DNA of 64,000 nt. Origin: Limnochordia bacterium. Lineage in GTDB: Bacteria; Bacillota; Limnochordia; DUMW01. The translations under genes and the position numbers were made by a program. Position 1 is the first letter of the stretch, and the number at the start of each line of letters is the position of its first letter. Of the stretch, positions 26,163 to 33,873 are shown one piece after another. The DNA lies in NCBI GenBank assembly GCA_023230925.1, contig JALNWK010000001.1, positions 1-64,000 of the forward strand. The letters are read 5' to 3'. Under the pieces are notes generated by a model. That model made no database searches and was not told the DNA's origin. It worked only from the letters and a program-made list of their open reading frames with translations.

Positions 26163-26214
26163 AATCAGTTATGTAGTACAATCAGGACGAAATTTCAGAA
26201 GAGGTGCGGAGAAC

Positions 26215-26367
26215 ATGTTTGGATTGCCGTTTTACACATCGTTAGTTTTTTTTCTTGTTCCAGTGGGTATTACCATGCTATTGATCCTTTGGGGTCAATC
26301 CTACCGTAAGGAAGAAATTGCAAAGGCGAAGAGAACCGTACTAGTGGAACAGGAGAGTGTAAGATAA
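26215..26367 (+). CDS. Small single-pass membrane protein, symporter accessory type
   Basis: A 50-residue protein: MFGLPFYTSLVFFLVPVG with one membrane helix (about 6-27) and a charged Lys/Glu-rich tail (YRKEEIAKAKRTVLVEQE). ATG 26215 follows GAGGTGCGGAG; an upstream in-frame ATG at 26152 falls inside the promoter and is not used. Its TAA overlaps the ATG of the following SSS transporter (TAATG), so the two are translationally coupled. Small one-helix proteins are encoded directly before many SSS transporters and are taken to be accessory subunits; that role is inferred here. Confidence 0.75.
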   Translation: MFGLPFYTSLVFFLVPVGITMLLILWGQSYRKEEIAKAKRTVLVEQESVR

Positions 26368-27863
26368 TGTCACAGGGGTTGTCGGCGATGATCATTATCG
26401 CCTATTTTGCTTTGATTTTCTATGTTGGCTACCGGGCATCGAAAAAAGTTTCCAATGCTGAGGAATACATGGTCGGGGGCAGAGATATCGGGTTTGTCAA
26501 TTTCATGGTGTTAATCATCGCCTCGATGATGAGCGGAATGACTCTACTTGCTGCCAGTGGCCTTGGATACCTATCCGGTTGGCCAAGTATGTGGGAGGCA
26601 GTATTTGTCTGCTTAAGCATTCCGGTCCTAATGATCATGTTTGGCGCCAAGATTCATCGAGTTAGCAGTAAGTATAAATATAACACGATGCAGGATTATC
26701 TTGCCCATCGCTATGATTCACCCGTCGCGGTTAGAACCATTTCTGCAATAGCTGGTATACTAATGAGTTTCATTTACCTAGTAGGCCAGTTTCGTGCGAT
26801 CAGTATTGTCCTTGGTTGGCTTTTGGGCTTGAATCATTTCTGGTCCCTGCTTATTGCCACGGTGATTGTCACCGTTTACGTGTTTTTAGGGGGCCTTTTC
26901 GCAGTTGCTAAAATTGCTATGTTTCAGGGGGTCGCTTTGTTTGTGGGCGTGTTAACCCTTATTCCCATTGTGGTAAACAAGGCGGGGGGCCTTGCGCATA
27001 TCAACCAGAATCTGGCTTTGATTGATCCTAGTATGGTTGCCGTTGCCTATCCCCAGATTCATCCAACGGCTAGCCATTCTTTCTTGACGCCGTTATTTTT
27101 GCTCTCCTTTTTCTTTCTGCTCTCCTTTGGGTTGGCCACTGCTCCTCATGCCCTGAACAATGTCCTTACCGCCCGGGAAGGATCTTATTACGAATGGGGT
27201 CCGGTAATTGGCTTTGTCGTCTACTTTGTAGTGTTCGGCTTGATCAAGTTCGGTGGTTTTGCTGCCCGGTCCATGGTTGTTGATGGTATGATCGATGCAG
27301 TTCATCCGGATTATGCATTGATTGCATCTATTGAGTATGCGCTACCGTCGGTGGCGTGGTCCTTGTTTGGGGTCATTGTTCTGGCTGCGGTCATGTCCAC
27401 AACTGACCGGTTACTTCTAACAATAGCCACTCTTTTCACTTGGGATGTATACAAGCAGTACCTTCATCCTAAAGCGTCAGATGGTACTCTCAAGAAGGTT
27501 ATTCGAGGTGCGATCGTAATTACCGCAGTCCTTGCCTTTCTGCTTGCAGTTAACCCACCGGAGCTTCTGGCCTGGCTTGTCTGGATGGGTATTGGTTTGA
27601 TGCTCTCGGTCTATTGTGTTCCATTGTTGGCCGGTCTATATTGGAAGCGAGCTACCAGGCAGGGCGGACTAGCTGGGATGCTCGGTGGCCTTGCAGTTGC
27701 TTTAGTGGCAGGCTATTGGCATCAGTTTGTGGCTCCCTTACCGGTGCATTTTAGCATATTCGGTCTTCTGGCTTCAGCCATCTTGTTAGTGGTAGTAAGC
27801 CTTGCTACTACCCCGGTTAATCCAGAGATTCTTGCCGAAACAGAGACTGGGTTTCACTTTTAA
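26367..27863 (+). CDS. Sodium:solute symporter (SSS family)
   Basis: A 498-residue transporter with about 13 membrane helices. Typical SSS features: EYMVGGRDIGFVNFMVLIIASMMSGMTLLAASGLGYLSGWPSMWE, TMQDYLAHRY, GILMSFIYLVGQFRAI, VTVYVFLGGLFAVAKIAMFQG and SFGLATAPHALNNVLTARE. It couples uptake of a solute to Na+. The substrate cannot be read from the sequence; the AsnC-type regulator next door suggests an amino or organic acid. Its start overlaps the stop of the small gene before it. Confidence 0.94.
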   Translation: MSQGLSAMIIIAYFALIFYVGYRASKKVSNAEEYMVGGRDIGFVNFMVLIIASMMSGMTLLAASGLGYLSGWPSMWEAVFVCLSIPVLMIMFGAKIHRVSSKYKYNTMQDYLAHRYDSPVAVRTISAIAGILMSFIYLVGQFRAISIVLGWLLGLNHFWSLLIATVIVTVYVFLGGLFAVAKIAMFQGVALFVGVLTLIPIVVNKAGGLAHINQNLALIDPSMVAVAYPQIHPTASHSFLTPLFLLSFFFLLSFGLATAPHALNNVLTAREGSYYEWGPVIGFVVYFVVFGLIKFGGFAARSMVVDGMIDAVHPDYALIASIEYALPSVAWSLFGVIVLAAVMSTTDRLLLTIATLFTWDVYKQYLHPKASDGTLKKVIRGAIVITAVLAFLLAVNPPELLAWLVWMGIGLMLSVYCVPLLAGLYWKRATRQGGLAGMLGGLAVALVAGYWHQFVAPLPVHFSIFGLLASAILLVVVSLATTPVNPEILAETETGFHF

Positions 27864-27899
27864 GGAAGTTAGCCGCATGTTCCAATTTCTGACACCAGA

Positions 27900-27908
27900 T
27901 GGTATAAT
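27900..27908 (+). promoter_or_regulatory. Extended -10 promoter of the LiaF-like gene
   Basis: TGGTATAAT with a poor -35 (TTCCAA, 27880-27885, 17-base spacer) lies 28 bases before ATG 27936. Confidence 0.45.
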
Positions 27909-27935
27909 GAAGCCAAACGGGTTTGGGGGAGGAAC

Positions 27936-28652
27936 ATGTATATGCGGCGTGCTAGTGAAATGGCCCTAGGTCTTGCGGTTATCGGGTTAGGCATAGTGCT
28001 ACTACTTAGCAACTTTGATTTACTTTCTGTCGGACCGGGCTATGTTTTTAATACATATTGGCCTGTGCTTCTTATGGTGTGGGGCTTTGTGGCGATTATC
28101 GAAGTACTCATGCACCGAAGGCAGGGGATTTTCTTTCCGCTGCTTGTGTTTGCCGTAGGGGGGCTAATTTTAGGCAACAAGTTGCAGTGGTGGAATGTAG
28201 GCTTTAACCGTTTCTGGGATTTGTTCTGGCCTGTGGTGATTATTCTCATTGGATGGTCCTTTCTTCGGCAAGGTGCTGGGGTGATGGGTAGAGGAAGGCT
28301 TGCCGTCTGGAATACGTCAGAATTCGCCAAGGAAGGTTGGGAGCTAAGCAGTGATCATTTCCTAGCTTTTATGGGTGGTATAACTATTGATCTAACAAAA
28401 GCAAAGATTCCCGAGGGAACCACAACCCTTAGGTTAACTGCGGTGATGGGCGGTATTGATGTTATCGTCCCGGACGGTTTGGATATGGCTTGCAGTGGTA
28501 GTGCGGTGTTAGGTGGTGTGGATTTCCTAGGGGAAGATACCGGTGGCCTGTATGCAACCAGGACGATGCAAAAGGGGGAAAGCGGCCCGCCCCGTATACT
28601 TTTTGCATGTAATGCGGTTATGGGTGGTATCAGCATTACAAAACCAAAGTAA
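27936..28652 (+). CDS. LiaF-like membrane protein (cell-wall stress type)
   Basis: A 238-residue protein with four N-terminal membrane helices (LGLAVIGLGIVLLLSNFDL, YWPVLLMVWGFVAIIEVL, FPLLVFAVGGLILG, FWDLFWPVVIILIGWSFL) and a C-terminal soluble beta-repeat domain (MGGITIDLTKAKI, VMGGIDVIVPDG, VLGGVDFLGED, VMGGISITKPK). This is the LiaF/YvqF arrangement; in Bacillus LiaF inhibits the LiaRS cell-envelope stress system. No two-component genes are adjacent, so its partner is unknown. ATG 27936 follows GGGGGAGG. Confidence 0.85.
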   Translation: MYMRRASEMALGLAVIGLGIVLLLSNFDLLSVGPGYVFNTYWPVLLMVWGFVAIIEVLMHRRQGIFFPLLVFAVGGLILGNKLQWWNVGFNRFWDLFWPVVIILIGWSFLRQGAGVMGRGRLAVWNTSEFAKEGWELSSDHFLAFMGGITIDLTKAKIPEGTTTLRLTAVMGGIDVIVPDGLDMACSGSAVLGGVDFLGEDTGGLYATRTMQKGESGPPRILFACNAVMGGISITKPK

Positions 28653-28671
28653 CGAAGCAGGGCTGCCAGGA

Positions 28672-29361
28672 TTAATAGCTAAAGAAGACATGTCCGCCGA
28701 TGGTGGTAGTCACCTTGTGTTGACGTACCCACCCATCGGCGGTTTTCTGTGGGTTGAAAAAGCCGGTAGCTCCAAAGGTTGGATCTTCGCCGGCGAGGGC
28801 AAGATGCGCGGCTTTGAGTGCTTCTTGCCCTGCGGGTAGATTAATCCTGCCATCACCCACAGGACTATACTGGTAAATCCCATTTATTCTTTGGTAGACA
28901 ACCTCCGGAACGCTAGCCGGATATTTCGGGCTCTTTACCCGATTCAACACTGTGGCTGCTACAGCTGCTTGGCCTTGAAATCCCTCGCCTTCAGCTTCGG
29001 CATGTGCAATGCGGGCTAACAGCTGAATTTCGTTGTCACTAAACTGGCTCGGTATGGTCAAGTCCATATGGTTTTTCCCCCGCTTAATTGTGATTGTCTT
29101 GCTATAGACTTTTCGATAGGGGCCTTCAACCTCCATTTCGAAAGCACCTGTTGGGAGATCCTGAAGGCTGAATCTCCCATTCCGGATATTAGCCTTTTCG
29201 TTTCCAATGGATACTGAACCCGTCTTTAACGGCAGATTTGACTCGCTGCATGTTACATATCCTGTAAGCGTATTCTGTTGTGCATGGACTATTGGTCCAA
29301 CCATTATTTGCACACATATAGCTGCCAATACAAAGACAGTTAAAGCCTTTTTTTCGGACAA
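28672..29361 (-). CDS. SleB-type cell wall hydrolase with carboxypeptidase-regulatory-like domain
   Basis: A 229-residue exported protein. Signal peptide (LTVFVLAAICVQIMVGPIVHAQ), then a beta-sandwich of the carboxypeptidase-regulatory type (LTGYVTCSESNLPLKTGSVSIG, GRFSLQDLPTGAFEMEV), then the SleB/CwlJ (Hydrolase_2) domain: LLARIAHAEAEGEGFQGQAAVAATVLNRV, FFNPQKTADGWVRQHKVTTTIGGHVFF. SleB-type enzymes are lytic transglycosylases of the spore cortex or cell wall; the Glu of HAEAEGE is the catalytic one. The N-terminal domain replaces the usual peptidoglycan-binding module. TTG 29361 follows GGGGGA at seven bases. Confidence 0.9.
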   Translation of the reverse strand: MSEKKALTVFVLAAICVQIMVGPIVHAQQNTLTGYVTCSESNLPLKTGSVSIGNEKANIRNGRFSLQDLPTGAFEMEVEGPYRKVYSKTITIKRGKNHMDLTIPSQFSDNEIQLLARIAHAEAEGEGFQGQAAVAATVLNRVKSPKYPASVPEVVYQRINGIYQYSPVGDGRINLPAGQEALKAAHLALAGEDPTFGATGFFNPQKTADGWVRQHKVTTTIGGHVFFSY

Positions 29362-29601
29362 GGTATTTCCCCCTTATTCTTTCCCTTAGGAAGACTCCGG
29401 GTTAAGACCCGCAGGAAGTCTAACATGGGGTGTTCACTCGGTCAAGGACAATGGCTGACATGATCAGAAAGATATGGTGATCCAGAAGGAGTTTGGTTAC
29501 TAGGATAGAATACTGTATCAGCAAAAGATGGGTTCAAGCATGCCGGTTATATTATCGGTAAGTAATGGTAGCCCAGCAAATTGTTAGGGGGATGTTCAGG
29601 T

Positions 29602-30657
29602 ATGTCTAGCAAAGTCAAAATCGGGGTCATCGGTACGGGTTCGATCAGTCAGGTGCACATCGATAGTTACTTAAGAAACCCTGATGTAGAAATTGTGGGT
29701 CTATGTGACATCAATGAAGACAGGGTGAAAGCGGTAGGCAAACGGATCGGTGTTGATAATTGCTTTACTGAGGTAGATGATCTTCTGAATCTGGAGCTTG
29801 ATGGGGTCAGCGTTTGTACCTGGAATGATTCCCATGCGGAGCTATCCATCAAAGCCTTAGAAGCCGGTTGTAATGTCCTTTGTGAGAAGCCTGCTGCCTT
29901 AAACGCGAAGCAAGCCCTGCAGATGCAAGAGGCCTCGCGGAAAACCGGCAAGCTCTTGCAGATTGGGTTCGTTCGCCGCTACAGCACTCATGTGGAAATG
30001 TTCAAGTACTTCCAACAACAAGGGTTAATGGGCGATCTTTACTACGGTACTGCCAGGTGTATGCGTCGGTGTGGTAATCCGGGGGGATGGTTTATGGATA
30101 AATCCCGTTCTGGTGGAGGCCCCCTGATTGACCTAGGGGTGCACATGGTTGACTTGGCGTGGTATCTCGCCGGAAAACCAAATCCATTGGCTGTGAGTGC
30201 CGTTACCTTTGGACGTATTGGTTTTCGAGACAATATTAAAGGGTATGATTGGTACAAGTCGATGGATCAAGACGTGGATGTATCTACGGTGGAAGATCAG
30301 GCGGTGGCCTTGATTCGTTTCGAGGGTGGTTTTGCCCTAAACCTTGATGTTAGTTTCGATCAACATATCAAGGAAGACGTTATTGACGTCAATATCTATG
30401 GGAATCGAGGAGGCTTCGCCCTATATCCCCATGCGGAGTTCTTCACTGGATTTGGTCCCTATCTGGCCGACTTGCAGCCGAAAGTAAAGCCGGAGGATTT
30501 TGGCGGGATGTTCCGTGGCGAGATCAACCATTTTGTCAACTGCATTCAAGGTAAGGAACAGTGTATCAGTACCATTGATGATGGTCTAGTTGTAATGAAG
30601 ATCCTTGATGCGGTCTATCGCTCTGCTGAGCAAGGCAAAGAGGTGCCTGTCGAATAA
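29602..30657 (+). CDS. Gfo/Idh/MocA family NAD(P)-dependent oxidoreductase
   Basis: A 351-residue sugar or inositol dehydrogenase-like protein. Rossmann motif IGVIGTGSISQVHI, the EKPAALN loop with catalytic-site Lys, then GGPLIDLGVHMVDLAWYLAG in the C-terminal domain with the His of the GxH motif. ATG 29602 follows GGGGGATG; an upstream TTG at 29581 lacks a ribosome site. It is followed by a clean terminator and then by an aldose-epimerase gene. Substrate unknown. Confidence 0.92.
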   Translation: MSSKVKIGVIGTGSISQVHIDSYLRNPDVEIVGLCDINEDRVKAVGKRIGVDNCFTEVDDLLNLELDGVSVCTWNDSHAELSIKALEAGCNVLCEKPAALNAKQALQMQEASRKTGKLLQIGFVRRYSTHVEMFKYFQQQGLMGDLYYGTARCMRRCGNPGGWFMDKSRSGGGPLIDLGVHMVDLAWYLAGKPNPLAVSAVTFGRIGFRDNIKGYDWYKSMDQDVDVSTVEDQAVALIRFEGGFALNLDVSFDQHIKEDVIDVNIYGNRGGFALYPHAEFFTGFGPYLADLQPKVKPEDFGGMFRGEINHFVNCIQGKEQCISTIDDGLVVMKILDAVYRSAEQGKEVPVE

Positions 30658-30662
30658 TTATG

Positions 30663-30688
30663 GGCTGGGGCCTCGCCCCAGCCTTTTT
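30663..30688 (+). terminator. Intrinsic terminator
   Basis: GGCTGGGGC (30663-30671) and GCCCCAGCC (30675-30683) form a perfect 9-bp stem with a 3-nt loop, followed by TTTTT. Confidence 0.92.
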
Positions 30689-30706
30689 ATTGCAGAGTCT
30701 TAAAGG

Positions 30707-31642
30707 ATGGTGCCTAGAGTGCTTGAGATTACCAATGAGAACCTTATCGCTGTAATTAATCAGGAGTGCGGTGCGGAACTCGCCAGTCTGAGAGTTACTA
30801 CCGCAGGCAAGCAGGTTGAGCTATTATATCGGGCTTGTGATTACCGGCCTATCACCGGATGGCAGGGCAGAGCACCACTCCTGTGGCCAGCGGTAGGACG
30901 CAATTTTACCCCAAGACAGCTTGAAGAGATTCGGGCTACGGGTGATGATCCAAAGCTCGGCTCATATACCCACGACGGCAATGAGTACTTCATGCCAAGG
31001 CATGGTTTTGTAGGCCAGCTGACGTGGCGGGTCCAGAAGGTCACTCCATCTAGTCTCTGCCTGGTTGCTGAAGATGATGTCAATACCCGTGCCTATTACC
31101 CCTTCAAGTTTACTATTGCCTGCACATACGGTATTACTTCAAAGGCCCTAAAACTAAGGATTGATGTGAGTTCCCAAGGCGATATTTTGCCCTTTTCCAT
31201 TGGTAATCACCTGACCCTGGCATTGCCATGCCCCTATGACGAGGTGGTTATGGCCACTCCTGGAAGTTGTCAGTTATTACTTGCGCCTCCAGGCTTTCTC
31301 ACAGGAGAAAGGAAATCGGTTGACTATTCTAAGGGTCTTCCCTTTGCACAGATGAATCTGGATGACGGGGTCATCGGAGGATATAACCAAGACAACTGCT
31401 ATGTCTATTTAGACCTTGGCGGGCAGTTGAGCCTTCGGGTGACCCAACGGGCATGGTCTACTTGCCCTAATTTGATCAACGATGACCACATGCTGTTTGT
31501 CTTTTATGCCAGCAGAGAAAACGGGTTCATTTGCCCTGAGCCTTGGTTTGGCAGACCTAATTCATTCAACACGAAACAGGGTCTTATCATGCTTCCCTCA
31601 GGAGAGGACTTCTCCTGGGAAATGGGCATAGAACTGTCCTAG
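30707..31642 (+). CDS. Aldose 1-epimerase family protein
   Basis: A 311-residue galactose-mutarotase-like protein that would interconvert anomers of a free or phosphorylated sugar. Segments: IAVINQECGAELASLRV near the N-terminus, APLLWPAVGRN, FMPRHGFVGQLTWRV with the His that begins the active site, FSIGNHLTLALPCP with the second His, and CPEPWFGRPNSF with the Glu expected as base. The start is uncertain among ATG 30707, GTG 30710 and GTG 30719. The stop overlaps the end of the convergent CadD gene by four bases. Confidence 0.87.
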   Translation: MVPRVLEITNENLIAVINQECGAELASLRVTTAGKQVELLYRACDYRPITGWQGRAPLLWPAVGRNFTPRQLEEIRATGDDPKLGSYTHDGNEYFMPRHGFVGQLTWRVQKVTPSSLCLVAEDDVNTRAYYPFKFTIACTYGITSKALKLRIDVSSQGDILPFSIGNHLTLALPCPYDEVVMATPGSCQLLLAPPGFLTGERKSVDYSKGLPFAQMNLDDGVIGGYNQDNCYVYLDLGGQLSLRVTQRAWSTCPNLINDDHMLFVFYASRENGFICPEPWFGRPNSFNTKQGLIMLPSGEDFSWEMGIELS

Positions 31643-32292
31643 GGCCTCACATTGTGTAAAAGTATCGCCACGGTGCCATGACTGATGAGGATGAAGGTGC
31701 CCAGACCGATGAGGACAAGGGGGGTTATCCAATCGCCGTATTTGGCAAACAGAGCGGCACCGACCCTGTTTTGCACTAGTCTATAGCTAATCAAACACCA
31801 GAGGGCGACTAACACAGAAAATGTGATGGTTATGAGAACTATAGTTGCTCCATTGCTTCCGGTGAAAAGAGGGATATACACAGCAACGTTATCACTACCA
31901 TTTCCTATTGCAATGGCGGCCACCTGATAGGTGGCACTATGGGAAAGTGCCGACGCTAATCTACCTTTCTTGGAGTTGATAACGTTGTCTAAACCGCTCG
32001 AGGGTTCATCCTGCGATGAAGGTCGAAACAGCCGCCCAAGCATCTTAATACCTTCATAGAGTGGGACCAGGCCTAGCAATCCGATCCACGGCGTCGGGAC
32101 AACAAGGATCCCGAAGGAAGCAAGTATACTTAAGCAGGTTAAGACAGCAAACCCGAGATACTGCCCCAATACTACGTTAACAGTTTTAAACGTCGACCCA
32201 TTGGTCTGTGAGAACAGGGCCGTTAGAACGAGCATTTCATCTATATTGGTAGCAACAAAAGCCACTATTGCAGTGATCAAGTCTTGAGTCAT
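31639..32292 (-). CDS. CadD-type cadmium resistance/cation transporter
   Basis: A 217-residue membrane protein with five to six helices matching the CadD family: IVAFVATNIDEMLVLTALF near the N-terminus, VLGQYLGFAVLTCLSILAS, WIGLLGLVPLYEGIKMLG and IAIGNGSDNVAVYIPLF, the paired acidic motifs (NIDE and NGSDN) of this LysE-like transporter group. ATG 32292 gives the normal family N-terminus but has no clear ribosome site; a GTG at 32346 lies in a conserved leader motif. That 19-base leader motif (32337-32355) also precedes the diacylglycerol kinase gene, so expression may be controlled through the leader RNA. Confidence 0.85.
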   Translation of the reverse strand: MTQDLITAIVAFVATNIDEMLVLTALFSQTNGSTFKTVNVVLGQYLGFAVLTCLSILASFGILVVPTPWIGLLGLVPLYEGIKMLGRLFRPSSQDEPSSGLDNVINSKKGRLASALSHSATYQVAAIAIGNGSDNVAVYIPLFTGSNGATIVLITITFSVLVALWCLISYRLVQNRVGAALFAKYGDWITPLVLIGLGTFILISHGTVAILLHNVRP

Positions 32293-32856
32293 GAGTCTAG
32301 ACGTCGGGAGCCCTTGATTCTTTCCCCAGGCCGAGAGTCGCGACACCGCCTTTCGTATAAGGGAGCAAGTGCTCCTTTCGGGATTACTTGCTCCATTGTA
32401 CGATAGACCGGAGAGGAACTCAAGGAAAGCAAAGAAGAAACAGATATCCTTGTCCCCATCGAAAGACGGTTTTTATTAGGCGGGATTTCAGCGGATATGC
32501 AAGAGTCTTTGGTGGGCAGTCCTGGAGGGAAGGCTGCTAAGGAAGGTAAATATCGGTAACTACAGACTGGGAGGCCTCATGAGCTCTCCAAGGGTGCCAT
32601 ATCCGGTTGGATATACGTCAAACAGGGAACCGCTAGGGGATGAACGATACCACGAGCATGTTCGTCAGGCACGAATCATTATCTAAGACGTATCTCCTTT
32701 AAGCTGGAACTGCCCATGTTGTAGCTTGTTATCCACATATGAGTCGCAGCGAGATGAATGCTACGAATAGGGAGCCACCCATACGATTGCTGGTACCCGG
32801 TAACATTTAGCCCAGTTTTGTGATATAATACTTATGTACAAATAAATACTGTCCAT
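32293..32856. other. Intergenic region with leader hairpin of cadD and upstream part of folT promoter
   Basis: The left end holds the cadD leader: motif 32337-32355 and a perfect 9-bp hairpin (32362-32370 with 32386-32394). Bases 32400-32800 show no gene I recognise. TATAAT at 32824-32829, with GTAACA at 32800-32805, is a weak promoter candidate for the riboswitch transcript. Confidence 0.55.
32337..32394 (-). promoter_or_regulatory. Structured leader of cadD sharing a motif with dagK
   Basis: Read on the minus strand: a 9-bp hairpin (GGAGCAAGT ... ACTTGCTCC), a small CCUU/AAGG hairpin, and then CGAAAGGCGGTGTCGCGAC. The last 19 bases match the dagK leader at 39363-39381 at 18 of 19 positions. 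It lies 45 bases before ATG 32292, where no ribosome site is visible. I cannot match it to a known RNA family. Confidence 0.45.
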
Positions 32857-32952
32857 AGTGATCAGAGTAGATGTTGCGCGTTAAGTGTTAGAGGATGGGA
32901 CGTTGCCTCTAAACGAAGGGTTATCCCCGCGGTGTAGCATTGCGTCCACTGA
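32857..32952 (+). ncRNA. Tetrahydrofolate (THF, folT) riboswitch
   Basis: The stretch follows the THF riboswitch consensus closely: GAGTAGATG, GCGCGTTAAGTG, a hairpin TAGAGGATGGGACGTTGCCTCTA, AACGAAG, then CCGCGGTG and GCATTGCGTCC closing near CACT. Order, spacing and the conserved GUUAAGUG and CGAAG elements all agree. It lies 60 bases before an ECF-type folate transporter gene, the standard target, and would lower folT expression when tetrahydrofolate is plentiful. Confidence 0.92.
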
Positions 32953-33011
32953 CACGTCCTTCGGACCGCCTCTTGTTCCTATGGAAAGTATATCCGTGAG
33001 GTGGTTTTTTC

Positions 33012-33566
33012 ATGTCAAATTACTCGAAGTACCGAACTACCCATTTAGTAATTGGCTCCTTACTTTCCGCTCTCAGCATTGTTGCGACCCGGTTTTTGTC
33101 CTTTCAGGTTTTCATCGGCGGAATAGGTGCCGTTCGTCTCGGATTCGGTCCCTTGCCAATTATTTTTGCCGGCTTACTACTAGGTCCCCTGTGGGGAGGG
33201 GCTGTTGGGTTTATTGCCGACACCTTAGGGTTTTTCGTTAACCCCATGGGAGGAGGTTTTCTGCCGCCTATTACCCTCATTGCTATTCTCCGCGGAGTCA
33301 TCCCAGGGTTGCTTGTCAAAGTCTGCTCCCGACGGGGTAAACGTGATGCATTAGGAACTGTCCTGGCCATCGCATTAACCCAAGTGATCACAGGGCTTGT
33401 CCTTACACCATTAGTGCTATGGCGCTTTTTGGGTGTACCGCTCATCGCCAATGTACCTATCCGGCTAGCCGCACAGGTGATTCTCATACCGGTGTATAGT
33501 ATTGTGTCTTTGTCGGTGATGAAGTCTATGTCTTTGTTGAACAACTCTACCATGCAGGAAAGATAG
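33012..33566 (+). CDS. folT: Folate ECF transporter S component
   Basis: A 184-residue membrane protein with six helices, the size and pattern of ECF S components. Family features are LVIGSLLSALSIVATRFLSF, GGIGAVRLGFGPLPIIFAGLLLGPLWGGAVGFIADTLGFFVNPMGGGFLPPITL and AQVILIPVYSIVSLSVM. Preceded by a THF riboswitch, which fixes the ligand as folate. It needs a shared EcfA/A'/T module, not encoded in this window. ATG 33012 follows GAGGTGG. Confidence 0.93.
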   Translation: MSNYSKYRTTHLVIGSLLSALSIVATRFLSFQVFIGGIGAVRLGFGPLPIIFAGLLLGPLWGGAVGFIADTLGFFVNPMGGGFLPPITLIAILRGVIPGLLVKVCSRRGKRDALGTVLAIALTQVITGLVLTPLVLWRFLGVPLIANVPIRLAAQVILIPVYSIVSLSVMKSMSLLNNSTMQER

Positions 33567-33595
33567 ACCTGGTTGATTATCTCTGGAATTTGTTG

Positions 33596-33636
33596 CAAAC
33601 CCTAGTCGCCTATTCCTAAGGCAGCTAGGGTTTGCT
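33596..33636 (+). terminator. Hairpin terminator after folT
   Basis: GCAAACCCTAG (33596-33606) pairs perfectly with CTAGGGTTTGC (33626-33636), with a small inner GCC/GGC pair. The T run is poor (TGTTCT). Confidence 0.65.
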
Positions 33637-33755
33637 GTTCTATGGTGTACTCTTGAATCTATCCCAGACTGCCCTTAGGGATTAGATAATTGCTGCATAC
33701 ATCGTAGGGGATAGGGGATTCTAAGCGTGGGTAATTTCGCAAAACGATATAGGTC

Positions 33756-33783
33756 TTGACATATCTGGGCAAGATAGTACACT
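33756..33783 (+). promoter_or_regulatory. Sigma-A promoter of the zinc-uptake operon
   Basis: Perfect -35 TTGACA (33756-33761) and -10 TACACT (33778-33783) with a 16-base spacer. The operator-like palindromes start inside its -10 region. Confidence 0.75.
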
Positions 33784-33822
33784 GTAGATAGGAAAATTCC
33801 TATTTAGGAAAAGTACTATCTT
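33771..33822. promoter_or_regulatory. Nested palindromes, Fur/Zur operator candidate
   Basis: AAGATAGTAC (33771-33780) and GTACTATCTT (33813-33822) form a perfect 10-bp inverted repeat around a 16-base perfect palindrome ATAGGAAAATTCCTAT (33788-33803), itself overlapping TTCCTA-TT-TAGGAA (33797-33810). This overlaps the -10 and start point of the operon, whose last gene encodes a Fur-family regulator, so metal-dependent autoregulation is likely. Confidence 0.6.
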
Positions 33823-33873
33823 CTTGGCTTTCGTCATACGAATAAATGATGACTGTTAAGAGGGGGAGATATT

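Noticed and set aside
26160..26165. TATAAT as a sigma-A -10 box for the symporter operon
   Set aside because: No -35 element is at the right distance, and these bases form the end of a near-perfect sigma-H -10 element (GCCGAATAT).
32576..32685. A 35-codon open frame in the gap before the THF riboswitch
   Set aside because: It begins without a ribosome site and resembles no known peptide; probably chance.
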